Under the pieces are notes generated by a model. It saw only the letters and a program-made list of their open reading frames with translations. It searched no databases and had not been told where the DNA came from. From Schistosoma haematobium (Eukaryota; Platyhelminthes; Trematoda; Strigeidida; Schistosomatidae), in contig NC_067196.1 of NCBI RefSeq assembly GCF_000699445.3, forward strand, positions 84,744,364 through 84,808,363: a stretch of DNA of 64,000 bases. The letters run 5' to 3'. Positions 1-12,559 of this stretch are shown in pieces. Within the stretch, counting starts at the first letter, position 1. Each line of letters starts with the position of its first letter. The position numbers and the translations under genes were made by a program.

Positions 1-372
1 TGAATCATGGATACGCGTTGCTGAAGTGTTCCATGCTAGGACAAAACGGCCGTTCAATACTTCCAGGTTTTCAATGGTGGTCTAACATTGATCGGTTCAC
101 GATTCCAATAAGAAAATTTTATTTACACTATTTCATCATAGCAGTACAAAATTTTAGGACAAATGAAATCAGTTAGTCATTCACGTTTTGTGGGTTTTTT
201 CTCAGATTGATTTTTTACTCCGTAAATCTTGACCGATCTCAAGAATCAGTTCATAACAATTTTTTATAGAATTGAACTCATATAAATGTCCTTATCACGA
301 GTTCTTTTTATTTTCGAATGAGTTCATCTCTTTAACGAATTATCGTATCTTCTTTCTCTCTTCCAATTGAAG

Positions 373-450
373 GTACTCAAGTCTTTTAGAATTATGGACT
401 ACTCCCTTCTATTAGGTATACACAATTTGGATCAAGCTAAACGTGAACGA
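373..450 (+). CDS. PIP5K1: PIP5K exon: catalytic loop
   Basis: 78 nt, exactly 26 codons, entered and left in phase 0. It follows a pyrimidine-rich stretch ending in AG and is followed by GTAAGT. It reads [20 protein letters not shown] and continues to AKRER. MDYSLL is the catalytic-loop signature of PIP kinases, and the following IHNLDQA is typical of type I members. The exon before it is not in the window. Confidence 0.93.
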
Positions 451-3400
451 GTAAGTGAGATACTTTTTTGTTTTTTTTACTGTATTATTCCCTGGTTTAC
501 TGAATTTTACTTCTACTAACCACCTATTTCTAATTTTCTTGTGTTCATTTATAAAACTCAGTAACATCGCTAAGTTTGTATATTATCCCATGTATATGAT
601 AGTTATTATTCTGTAGTGCGAATTTATCCACGGTTCCAAATGTTCATTTTTCACTGTTTAAAACTTCTAAAAATAAACTACCGGATGCGAGTTCAGTGGT
701 GTAAACACTGAGTTCTCACTGCAGTGAGCATGGATGTGCACTCATGAGGAGTGTTTCCATACCATGACGAAATATCTATCCATTGCCACTTGGCTCTCAA
801 TAGTTGTTTGGTTTAGATAAATCCTTGATTTTAATATTGAGAGATCACAAATATGATCAAAAGATTTCAGTGTAGTAAATCGATTGAGCCCAAGTTTAGA
901 AATTAAGATGCTAAGCTAGTTTGACTTGTATTTGAGACAGAATTATGTCTCGAAATAGTGATACTATGTAAGCAACCAGAATTCATAGTTGAAAATTTCA
1001 AATGAACCCATTTGGTCTTTATTATGTTACGCAGTCGTCTGACTCTGACTTGGACTTAACCTGCTGATAGAATAAAAAAATACTGAATCTAATAGTAGGC
1101 TTTATTGGCTAACTGAATGGAAATATGTGCACAATCTCATTTTTAAATATGGATGTATGTTTCTCAGATAATTCGACTGAATTTCAACCAATAGAGTATA
1201 CCTGTATCCCTCGAAAGCTGAGCGAAATACCGACCAATATCGAGCTCCTATCATTCGACCTTGAACTGGCATGTAATATGTCTGATTAGCCCAGAGTATT
1301 ATTTTCTGTCTCCATATATTTATTTTACTAGGTATCCAATCCTATCTTTTTCAATTTTGTCTATTATACTTTTTACTGTCTTTTTGCGGAAATATCTGTA
1401 ATTTTGTGATTCAACTAATGACTTACACATCATATTTGCACAAACCATCCTAATATATTCCTATTAGTACACTATGAACAGCTTGATATATTATCACATA
1501 CATTTCGTTTAATCAACACGCAGATATCACAATTATTGAGTTGTATTGTAACCTTTTCATAATCGAAACAATTCCATGTGAATTGACTATTTACTTATTT
1601 AGATTAAAATTTCTATCTCTTTAACATGAATTCAACAAATCAGCTGTTGATAATAAAATCTTCCGACAATTTGTAAATTTTTATCAAATTCTCTAACATG
1701 TGATACACCGGGTACCATTAAAATTTAGAATGGGGTTATTTCTATGTTGTTTTTTTCTCCTCATCTATATGTATATATGCATCAAATAACCAACCAACGT
1801 GTAGAATTATTTTACAGTAATATTTGTATGTGCATACTATTCACATTATTTGCATTTGTTGTAGAAAATAGGTCCCTTCATGTAATAAATTACAGTTCAA
1901 TACATACTTCTTTTTTGTTAGTTTTCAAATATTAATTATTTGTTTCAATCAATTTGGTCGGTTTACGCCGTCTAAAGTCTGTGTTTATTTTACTAACCTC
2001 ATTTTGGTTTTCACTACTTTTTTTCTTCCTCTTTTCTTGTTGCTGTTATCATGCCAAGATTTATTATTGTCTTTCTCTGATTGGTGCTTAGTTCTATTTT
2101 TATTGATCTAGTTAGATCAAATAGATTGATAGAGGGATGTGATGAAAAATGAAATTAATTTTTACGTTACTCCTCAGTTGCTATAAAATAATAGTAAAGC
2201 ATTTTTATCAATTAATACAAAAATGCTTTAACTCTCTTCTAAGTACATTTTAGTGTATAGTGAAAGGGGGGAGTGGGCTAACATGTAATTTTACTCATTA
2301 TTTTTCTCGTCCTTTATAAAAAGGTAAGTTTTAGGACACCGATAATTTTACCTTTTCTCAGTTGGTAATGATATTGTGGAAGTACTAGTGGTCTATTGTA
2401 CACTTGATATGGAGGATATTCGTAGGTTACTGGTATTCAAGCAATGCCTGGGTTAGAAATAGGGTACTAGGTAAGGATGGTAAATCGATTGATGAGGTAG
2501 TAAATGCTCATCACCGCCTACATTGACGGGCAGTTTTCTGTTGTAGGAGTAGGCTTGTTGGGGACGTTAGATCCCCAGAACTCACTTGGGAAAGGACCTA
2601 GTTTTGTAATTTTAGAAAATTTGAATTTTGTTTTTGCGCCAAAAGCGCTCTTGTCACCTTCATGTCGTATTTCCCACTGGGAAATATCTTAAATGCTATT
2701 GGTCCGTTGCGTCTTTTAGTATGCTATTTGGTAACTCTCCCCAAGGACGGTTTTGTATTGTATATATACGTTTTGAATTGTGTTGTTATCGCTCGTTTCT
2801 GGCTGTTTGGAGAATATACTTCTCCATTCCGAGCTTGGACTTCTTCCTTTTGTTGGCGCGGCTGGGACGCATTAAATAGCTAGCTTACTGGTCTTTGGTC
2901 ATCGAGTCTTTGTTCTCGTTCGCAGATTAAGTGAACTCGTGATAGCTTCAACCATAGAAAGGCTAGAATAAAGCTAGGAGCGGCCAAACTAAGACATAGC
3001 ATCAGTCCATGAAATTATTGTAAATTGGACTTAGGCATATTAGTTGGTATGGACCACCTGGGGTCCACGTGATCAACGTAACCAATGGTTAGAGACTTGA
3101 CATGGTTCAAAATCGTTTGCAATGATGCACATGCATCCATTCTTTTCTTCACCCTCTTTCTGAGATTCTGAATTCCGCTTAACTTTTTTTATTTCACTAA
3201 TTCATCTTTTCTTGAATCGTATCTTTTATGCCTAATCTTTTCTATTACTACTAACATTATTACTACCTCAAGTATTCTGAGATTTGGCTTAACAATTTCA
3301 TCTCTCTGTGCTAACGGTGTATGCCAACTTGAACCGATGCACATAAGTGTCAGGTTCTACGTTGTAACTAATTGACCGTTTGGTGATAGACACAACGCTG

Positions 3401-6400
3401 ATTATTGGATAGTTTTGATATTTCAGATTAATTATTTTCACTTGGTTAATTCCTTCGGAAGTAAAATATTATTTCGTACATCCTGATCTGTTGTTAAATT
3501 TAATCAAAGCAAGGAGGACAAGATTTGTAGAATAACACGAATTCATTGTATTTCAAGGCTTCGCATTAGCTAAAACAGCCTAAATTTATATTTGTAATAT
3601 TGTTCTAAAAAGTTTTACTATAATCAATGAAGTTTAATTTGAAACCTGAGAAACAACTAGAGAAAATAACATATTTGACGTCATAATTAAGATCGATCAA
3701 TGTCTCTAGCTAGATGTAACCCCATCCAATTGTTAATGTTCACACTGAGATTGGAATCCTGTACCATTTCGTGTTATTTACAGAGGTGTATGGCTCTTAC
3801 AGTTCGCCTATTTTTAGATATTCATCCAATCCTGTAATTTTCACTATGAACTGACGTAAACCAGACAGTATTAAATTGCGATCATGGTTTGTCGGGAAAA
3901 TTAACTGAAGCTAAAAATGTTGACCATTATTTCCCTATTCAATAGTCTAAAAATACCACAATGGCATCAAGATTTAAGAGCAACGCAGTTTATGATTAAT
4001 TAACTGAGTTCAACGATATATATATGACTTCACACTAATGTTCGTCGAATTCAGTATTTTTCATTTTAGACGCTCAATGAGTTTATCCACTGAGCTACTG
4101 TTTGGAAATAGCTTATTATCATTACTCTTTCAACACTAAATTGTGATTACATGTTTATGTATAAATTCCTTCCAATTTTTTTTTTTTGCTTTCATATCAT
4201 TTAGCTCGCTCAAAAACATGCATCTGAAAAACAATCTACTGTAAATGAACATGGTAGGTGTTTATTGCTTACTTTACTACATAAGGTCTAAATTAATTGA
4301 ACAATTTATACATTATCCTATGTAATGAATAATGGTAGGTGATAATTATGTTGGCAAATGAATTCAAAATTTTCAGTGGAATGTTCCGCTCTACAGTAAT
4401 ATATGGACCTTATTTAAATTAATGAATATCCTGCTCCGGTTAAACACTTATTTTCTACCGTTTGAGCTGCATAAATTCAATGCTACTCACTGTATCTCGA
4501 AATGACTTTGTGGTTTGGTCACTGAATTATATCGCCTATAGCAATCGATGTCGCTAATTGAATTCATGTCCTCCCAGCTGTGATCATCATCATCATCTCT
4601 GTACGAATTATTTTAGATTTTTCAAAGACATTTCAGACTTAGAGGTTTATGTGATTTTTAATTTTTGGTTCTCAGCAACGAGACTCACCAGTTTATCAGC
4701 GGTGTTAACTTGCTGAAATAATTTGAATGCATTTGTAATATACATATTACGACTGAAAAATAACTACTTTAACTTCATGCATGGAGAGAGAAGGAAAACA
4801 TTTATGTTCGATGAAGGTTTTTAAAAAAAATTGATTAAGGATCTGGTTTTGAATAATTAGTAACATTTTTGTCACCGGTTAATCAATAAGTAACTGAATG
4901 AACACAATCTACAAATATTGTAAGATTAAACCGACTTTTTGAGTTTTATACTTCTTAACATCTCGGTTTTAGTATGAGATAACTGAGATACAGGGATTGA
5001 TAAGTCTTCTAATTGAGCGCTAGATTCGGTTTCTTAAGTTCTCTAGTAACCCCCAGGCTAAATCTACACAGCAACTTGAACGCGAGAGAAAAGGCGCGAA
5101 ATAAGGAAGAAAACACTTAACTTCAAAGGTTCGTTTATGTACAGAAAATCTAGGGTTCTTATAGCATTTTAAATGGCCTCGGGCTTCCGGAAAATTCTGG
5201 AACGCTACTAAACATAGTAGTAGTATAGGTAATTATCCAATCAGAAACACGACGTGACTTTTCTTTTTGTAGAACTTTCTGGCAAAACTTCTGTTAAGTG
5301 CTGATTGGATAAGATGCTTCTCAGCGTTTTCAGAGCCTATTTTTGGATTTTTTTTTCGAGGAGTTTTCTTAAGTGCCCGGGAACGATAAAGGTTGGAAGG
5401 AGTTCAGTCTCTTGTCTTTCACTTGAATAGCTTTCGTACAATCGCGCGTTTGTGTCCTCCTTCGCAAAAGTTCAACTCACTGTTTTAACAAAGCTGGAGT
5501 GGGTTTTCATGTACTTAGCACATACGTTTATTACATAGTATTCAATTTGGCGTACCTACTTTAACCTAAGGATTGATGTATTGAATATTTTGATCAGTTC
5601 AATAATAATTCACACAAATTTAGTAGTATTGCATCTCTAGTAGATAAATAAATAAAAATAATACATGAATATAGTACCATACAATAGATTTCTTTGTTTA
5701 TGTTCGATACATTTCTTAACATGTATTGACAATGCACTTGAGTTTCAAGTGGTTTAAACTATTTTGTGCATAAATACTGATGCAGTTTAATCTCAATATA
5801 TGTACATATATATATTCTTTACTATAAACAGGTGATGAGTCGTCTGACTTATCTCCGAATTCAATCCCAAAAATTAAATCCAACGGATTAGTATCACATA
5901 TTTCTAATAAGAGTAATGGAAATAACACTGATCGGTCTACTTCACCATCAAATGGTGTAGGTATTGGTGGACTTATAGGTGCTGTCAATGAGAGCAGTAA
6001 TAAAACATCACCATCTTCTCCAAATGGTTCACAACTACCTACACGTCATGCTCATTTCACATCTGGTGTTGATGATGAAATAAAAACACCAAGTGATCAT
6101 ATTACTAACAATGATGAAGAGGATAAATCGGTGTTTCAACGCGGCGTACATAAATCACATTCACAAAAACGTGTTGTTGCTTATTGTACTGCTATGGAAT
6201 CCATTAAAGCAAGCTCAGAACCGGTTGAATTGGAATCAGAAGAACGTGAACTTATTCCGTATGTTTGACTATCAATTTTTGATTTTACTCTTTTTGCTTT
6301 GCTTTTTTGGCTCCCCATTAGAGGGAAATGAAATGTGGAGATTATTTCAAAAGGTATCGTTTGCCAACAAATGTAGTCTAGTGTTTCTTACTTTAAAAAT

Positions 6401-9400
6401 AATAGATGTGTGTTTCAAACAGTTCCTGTAATTTACAGTAAGTGTTTCCTTTGGATATTTTTCGATTAAAAACTCGTGGTTTTTAATAGTTTTGGTTTCT
6501 GGCAATAAGATAGAGCATTACTCTCATCGACTTACTTATACTTGTAACCCCTCGCGGAGCATAGACCTTTCGACCAAGTTTCTCCAACTATGTCCTGGTC
6601 TCTCCTTTCCAGTTGTTCTGAATCACTATTCATTCTTTCTATACTCTCCTCCAATTTCCGACGTAATGTGTTCTTGGATCTTCATCTTTTCCTTTTTCCT
6701 ACAAGATTCCAAGCTAGGGGTTTCCTCGTGATGCAGTTTGATGATTTTCGTAATATATGTCCAGTCCACCTCCAGCGTCTGTACCCAAATTCCTCTTCAA
6801 CTGGAAGTTGGTTTGTTCTCTACCACAGGAAGTTGCTGCTGATGATATCTTGCAAACGAATCTGAAGTATCTTGTATAGACAACTGTTCCCACTGAAGTA
6901 CCTATATTTTTCTGATGATGGTTATAGTAGTTCTCAGTTTCAACTCCGCCAAGTAAGACTATATTGACGTTCGTACTGAAGATTCTGACTTGTATGTTGA
7001 CTTACAGTTGTTTTGAGTTCCATATGCTCGTCAATTGTAGGAACCCTGCTCTTATTTTCCTTACACTGGCACCATCTTGTACTTAATCACGGTTTTTTTC
7101 ACAACATATACTAGCCACTGACATTGAAGACGTGGCTGGTTGTTTACTCCATTTTATTGCTACTACTCATAAGTAATCAAATCATGCAGATCGATATATT
7201 TTCAGCTCTCATTTTGGTTGCATTAGCTATTAGTCATTATCATAACACTTTTCTTTATTACCAGTTCCCTATGAAAAAAATGTTGGATATTGTAGAAATC
7301 ATTGTGTGTGTTTAATTGAATTGTGTAAATCTGCGTACATAATTTATATTCAACTGTTTTCACTCAGTATTGCAATTAGTCATTAAACTACTATTAATAA
7401 CGTCAATAGGTTGTCTATCACAAGTTAATCTCTATTGTGAGATCAATGGAAGCCAAGAAGCACTGAACAGCTATTTCTTTCCAGTATTGAACTCCTAAGT
7501 AATGAAAACCCACGACCTCCAAAGATCAAACCTAGGACCTTCGGATCTTATGGCGAACGCTTAACCCTTAGAGCACTGTGTTAGCATTCAGGGGTACAAT
7601 TTCACTTTCAGTTACGATATAAATTGATGATGGTCTTATGTCAAACATAAGTTTTTCTTTTAACACGTTTGGATTCCAGCGCTCACAATTTTTTACTGGA
7701 ATTTCTGGAATATCACTTATAAGCTGTTCATCATATTTAGTCAGTTAATAATATAAAGCGCCAAATCAAATTTACTTTTTTTTGAATTAATGATAAAAGT
7801 TACTTATATCAGTTTCCTTTTCGTAACAAATAAACACCGTTTTATGTATGTTTGTGTTTTCTACCGGTTTATACTTGCAAATTGTTTGATAATTGCGTAG
7901 CTTATTAGTTTTCTACAACACGCATAAATCGTATTGAAGACATCATCTCTCTCTTTCGTTTATTTTTAAACCTCATTCCTTGTCAACACAATCCATTCAA
8001 TATTCGAAACTAGTCGATACACTAGTTGCCATCTATCATCTATCTGATTTTTCTTGTAACATGAAAAAGATCAATCCAAATCTTGTAGAAAAAGAAACAC
8101 ATTGAAGTTATACTTAAACAAATGTGTGCATTCTTCGTTACTCACGTATGTATGTATATGTTTCATTGAAAAAGTTAACATGAAACTGTTTTGCAATGAT
8201 ATTTCTCAGGTATCATCTTATTATCATTGTACATCTTTTATATTTTGACTAAAATTCTGTTAGATCTGGAGGTATTCCCGCACGTGATACTAACGGTGAT
8301 CGATTGTTGTTGTATATTGGTGTTATTGATATTTTACAAAGTTATCGAATTTTAAAGAAAATGGAACATGGTTTCAAATCTTTGGTAGCTGATGGAGTAA
8401 GTACTATGAATTTTATATCTATTCTGGGTTGTATGCATTCTTCACTGTTGGTTTCACATTTGAATAATATCGTTAGGATAATCAGTTGTTATGTTTAGAA
8501 GAAAAACTTGATTTCTTAATAATTCCTGTTAGTATTTCTATTTTTAAATTTTCATTCAATTTGTTCATCTCTCATTACTGATTGTTAAAGCGTTTGTTTA
8601 AATTGAGAGATGATGGGGAATAGTTATAGCTCAGGACCAAGATGTTGAAATTTTGAAATCTCGGAGTCGGATGGTTTCGTTTTGAAGCTTTCTTTGTTCA
8701 TTTCACTGTGCTAATGGATTATAGTAACTTAAACCGATGTATACACCGAATTCTACGTTGTATTCGACCTTCAACAGTTTGCTTGAATTGTTATGTTGAT
8801 TCCAACTTTTTACAAAATTATGAGGTAGTAATCAACACTACCAATTGTATTTTTTGTGTTCGTACATTAGATTTCTTACGCTATCACATTAAACCACAGA
8901 CAGATAAGGTGAATACACGGGTTTAACATCCTGACTATTCACAAGCCGTTATGCTTTGTACTTAATACTTTATTCGATAGACATTCAACTCGTGAATTCG
9001 GAGAATTAGGTTCTATTTTTTAGTTTAATAACGACATCAGATTTATCAAAAAGGTAGTACGATCGTGTTAGCTAACACATCATCTAAACGTTCATTGTAT
9101 TATACAACAGAAGTAGATCAATCTTGATGGTTTGATTAAACTCCGATTCGATGATATATGATCAAAAACCTGCGTATAGAAAGCTAATTTCACTATGGAA
9201 CTTTTCTTTCTTTCTCTGATTCTACTGTTGTATGTGATGTTTTTTCACCGATAAAGCGCTCATTTGTTCTTTAAATTTGCAGTAAAAGTCCATTTCATTA
9301 ACTTCACTTCCTATGACATCGAGTGATACATACTTCTGGGATGGATTTAGAGAATTTATGCCAAGATTTCATCGAATACCAGTTCATTGGGACTAATTAG

Positions 9401-11931
9401 ACCTCCACGATAATCAGCTTGTCAAAAGTGTACCAAGACCAGACTATAATTTATAGACGAACCGATCAGATTCATATTATCAGGTATTGGGTTTCGGCAC
9501 GAGATTTGCTCATCCATTTGCCTAGATAACTTTTTGGCATTTTAGCTGATATCACTTTGTGATGAAGACCCCAAATGTAATTCCTAACATTAACTGCCAA
9601 CTGTAAATCATAATCCTAATTTCTCATGCTAGTTTATAACCCTCATTTAGCCGTAGTATGTAGGTGTACATTCTCAAGGCCATTATCGTCCTTCAAAGGT
9701 CGTCCATAAATTATAGTCCCCCCTGTATCAGTTGTCTATATTTCCAGTTGGTCTGAACTATCTCTCTTATTTTCTCATTTTTATTGTTAAATTACTAGAA
9801 AACTATTTCTGTCACACATCCGTTATATTATGCTCAACGTTTTCAAGAGTTTATTGGTCGTACAGTTTTCAAACGTATACAGTCTCGTAAGTTCTTATGC
9901 GTAAATTGTTTTTTTTTTATTGAACAGTGCCTTATCAAATACATCTTTCTAATCTTATTTTGAAGTTGATATTATTATTTTTTAAGAAGGAAAGCTTTAG
10001 GTGAACAGTTTTTTTTTGTTCGGAAGTCGAACAGTTGAACTTTGTGTATTTGTCACAAAATTCCACTTATCAGTATTGTATAGGAGAACAAGTAAAGCAT
10101 TTAACTACATAATGCAATTGTTAATCATTAAATCTTTCCGAATATGTTTATTTTGGGGCGCCGGACATTCGCTTTTTTCCTCTCAATTTGGTAAACAACA
10201 CTCCCACCACAAGGAGGCAGTGAATAAGACTTCCCTGTTAGTGGCTGTATACGTGTGGCCATGTGAGAGCATTTGGAGAGGGAGAGCTGACTCTCCCCAC
10301 CTTCAGCCCTTTAACTGTGTACATTTAAAGTTATTTGAATTTGATGAGTTGATTTTCAATTTTAAATGTTACACGAAATATCTTATGTTCTAATAATCAA
10401 TCATGGTGATTATTTGATTATATTCAGTAAATGTTCTTTGGAAAACCTATGATCAATATATTTTTTTTACCGACACCTTCAGTTTATGTGTTTACAGGTG
10501 TACTGTACTTAAAAGCTAAAACAACTGTACCGTGCTCCTTGATTCTCAACTTTTATCTAACCATAAACAATCGATGAAGTAAATTACAAAAGTATTAACA
10601 CACTTGACATAAAAAAAGAATTTCAGAGTTTTAAGGTATTTCTTTAACAAATAATTGTAATTATGTTTGTTTTGTTATATAAATATCAAGATATTCAAAA
10701 AATAAGACAACAGAACGTTTTTTTTAAAGATTAGAGAATAGTCAGATTCATTAAATTATAATCATAATTAGAAACATCACGCTATCTAGGTTAGTTACTG
10801 ATTCTTGTTAAATACAAAATTCAGGTTCGTTGTAATTAACCAACATTGACTCTATCTACTACATATGTACATCAGTCCAATTTGCCACATCATATTAACA
10901 CAATAAGATCAGATTATCAAAATGAATATCAAATTAATAGAACTATTTGCGATAGTATGAAAAATATTATGTACAAATAATATGATTCAAAGAGAATGAT
11001 TTTCCTGTTCTTTTCATCATTTTATGTAATCAAATGGAATTACAATATTTATTACTCCCAAATGCCCTGGTACGGCTGAGAGTGGTGAGAGTTCGCTTCC
11101 CCTCTCGAAATGCTCTCACTTGGCTACGTGTATACAGCCTCTGCCAGGGAAGTCCTACTCACTGCCTTCTCGTGGCGGGTGTGTTTACGAAAATGAGAGG
11201 ACGAAAAGCGAATGTCTGGCGCTTTAACCAGCTTCCAAAGCAATGGTGCACATGGGCTCCAGTATCCTGCGGGAACAAATGGCGTATGAGCCAATCGTTG
11301 GTCACCGGCTTCCATGAGACTACATCTCCTGATGATGCTCCACTGCCTTGTGGATCATACCTTCGGGCCGAAGGTTCGGGGTGTGGCCCCCCTAGGAAAA
11401 CCTCCTGCTTCGGTCTGGGCACCCAGGCAGTATCACAGCCCTCACACATATCGAATGAGATTTGTGTGGCGCATATGTATTTGGTCCCTCCTTGTACCGA
11501 TGTTTATGTGTTAAAATAAATAAAGAAAAAATACCAATATTTATTGATTATTTGAAGTAGATTTTCCATATAAAACTTACTACCTGTGTTTAACTGGTAG
11601 TTCAAAATCAAACTACAAAATTTACAAAAGATTTCCTGATCAAAGTAATTTTTTATTTGTCATCATAAGAACACTCTGTGTGTCGTTGTGGTCTACATCC
11701 AGACAGTACTTATTATTTGATTTAGTTCTGTTTTCTATTGGGTAAACAATTCAAACAGTTTTCGTTACTTTAATATAGTTGGTTAGTTAGTGAATGTGTT
11801 CAAATCGGAAAAAAAGCCATTGTTGCCTTCAGTTAATTAAATGTTTGTCAATTATGCATCATCTAATATTGGTGTATACATAACCGTCAAACTTCTTTTG
11901 TCAATAAGCTCACTTTTATTATTGTACAGTC

Positions 11932-11980
<49 letters not shown>

Positions 11981-12511
11981 AAAATAGGTTTAGGTATATA
12001 GTTCTTCAACATCTTTAACTGGATTTTGTAAACGATGGCTTCGAAGCTGAATATACTATGATTTGTTGCGTTAAATGTCTTTTGGATTGACTTCTCCCAA
12101 CGGTTTTTCAATAGATCACCAGTTACATTGTAGTGAACGAGAATTCAGCTGGGGGAAACCAATTTATCGTCTAATGCAAAGTTACACAGTGGTCCGGTAA
12201 AATATGAAAATCATTCGTTAAATACATCATTTGCATATCTTGATGTTATCCTTTTAAATACTCCATTATTCCTCTAATTCTATTGTTATTTTGATTCCTT
12301 TACTGTATCCTTTCTATTCTCTTGAATTTAATCTTCTGCTGCTAGGGATTCCGCTCCCGACTGCGGTTACATAGAACATGAGCTCATTGACTTTTTCTTG
12401 CTTTTTCATCATCAAAGTAGGGATAGTAATAGATAGTATTTTGATTTTACCTCGGAAACCTGTAAAATATCAATTTACAGGTTATTTTCATTGACATACT
12501 ATTAAATCCCG

Positions 12512-12559
<48 letters not shown>

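Larger units (their letters stand above)
451..4204 (+). other. Intron with LINE fragment and LTR-like insertion
   Basis: Intron between the catalytic-loop exon and the short linker exon, with GTAAGT donor and TTTAG acceptor. Positions 690-830 resemble a very decayed hammerhead SINE (CATGAGGAG...GACGAAA). Positions 2365-3400 hold a LINE fragment interrupted by an LTR-like insertion (separate entries). The rest is AT-rich with no coding signal that I can support. Confidence 0.7.
6259..8263 (+). other. Intron with antisense LINE 3' end
   Basis: GTATGT donor, TTAG acceptor. It contains an antisense LINE 3' end at 6531-7085 and a minus-strand SINE head remnant near 7505-7600. The remainder is AT-rich with no support for a gene. 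Confidence 0.75.

Noticed and set aside
1..115. Start of window as an intact hammerhead
   Set aside because: It has the SINE tail (AACGGCCGTTCAATACTTCC) but the core reads CTGAAGT and CAAAA, so both conserved strands are mutated. Kept only as a degenerate SINE piece.
10001..10393. 130-codon plus-strand open frame
   Set aside because: Falls on an antisense fragment of the GC-rich repeat R3; the frame is not shared with its other copies.
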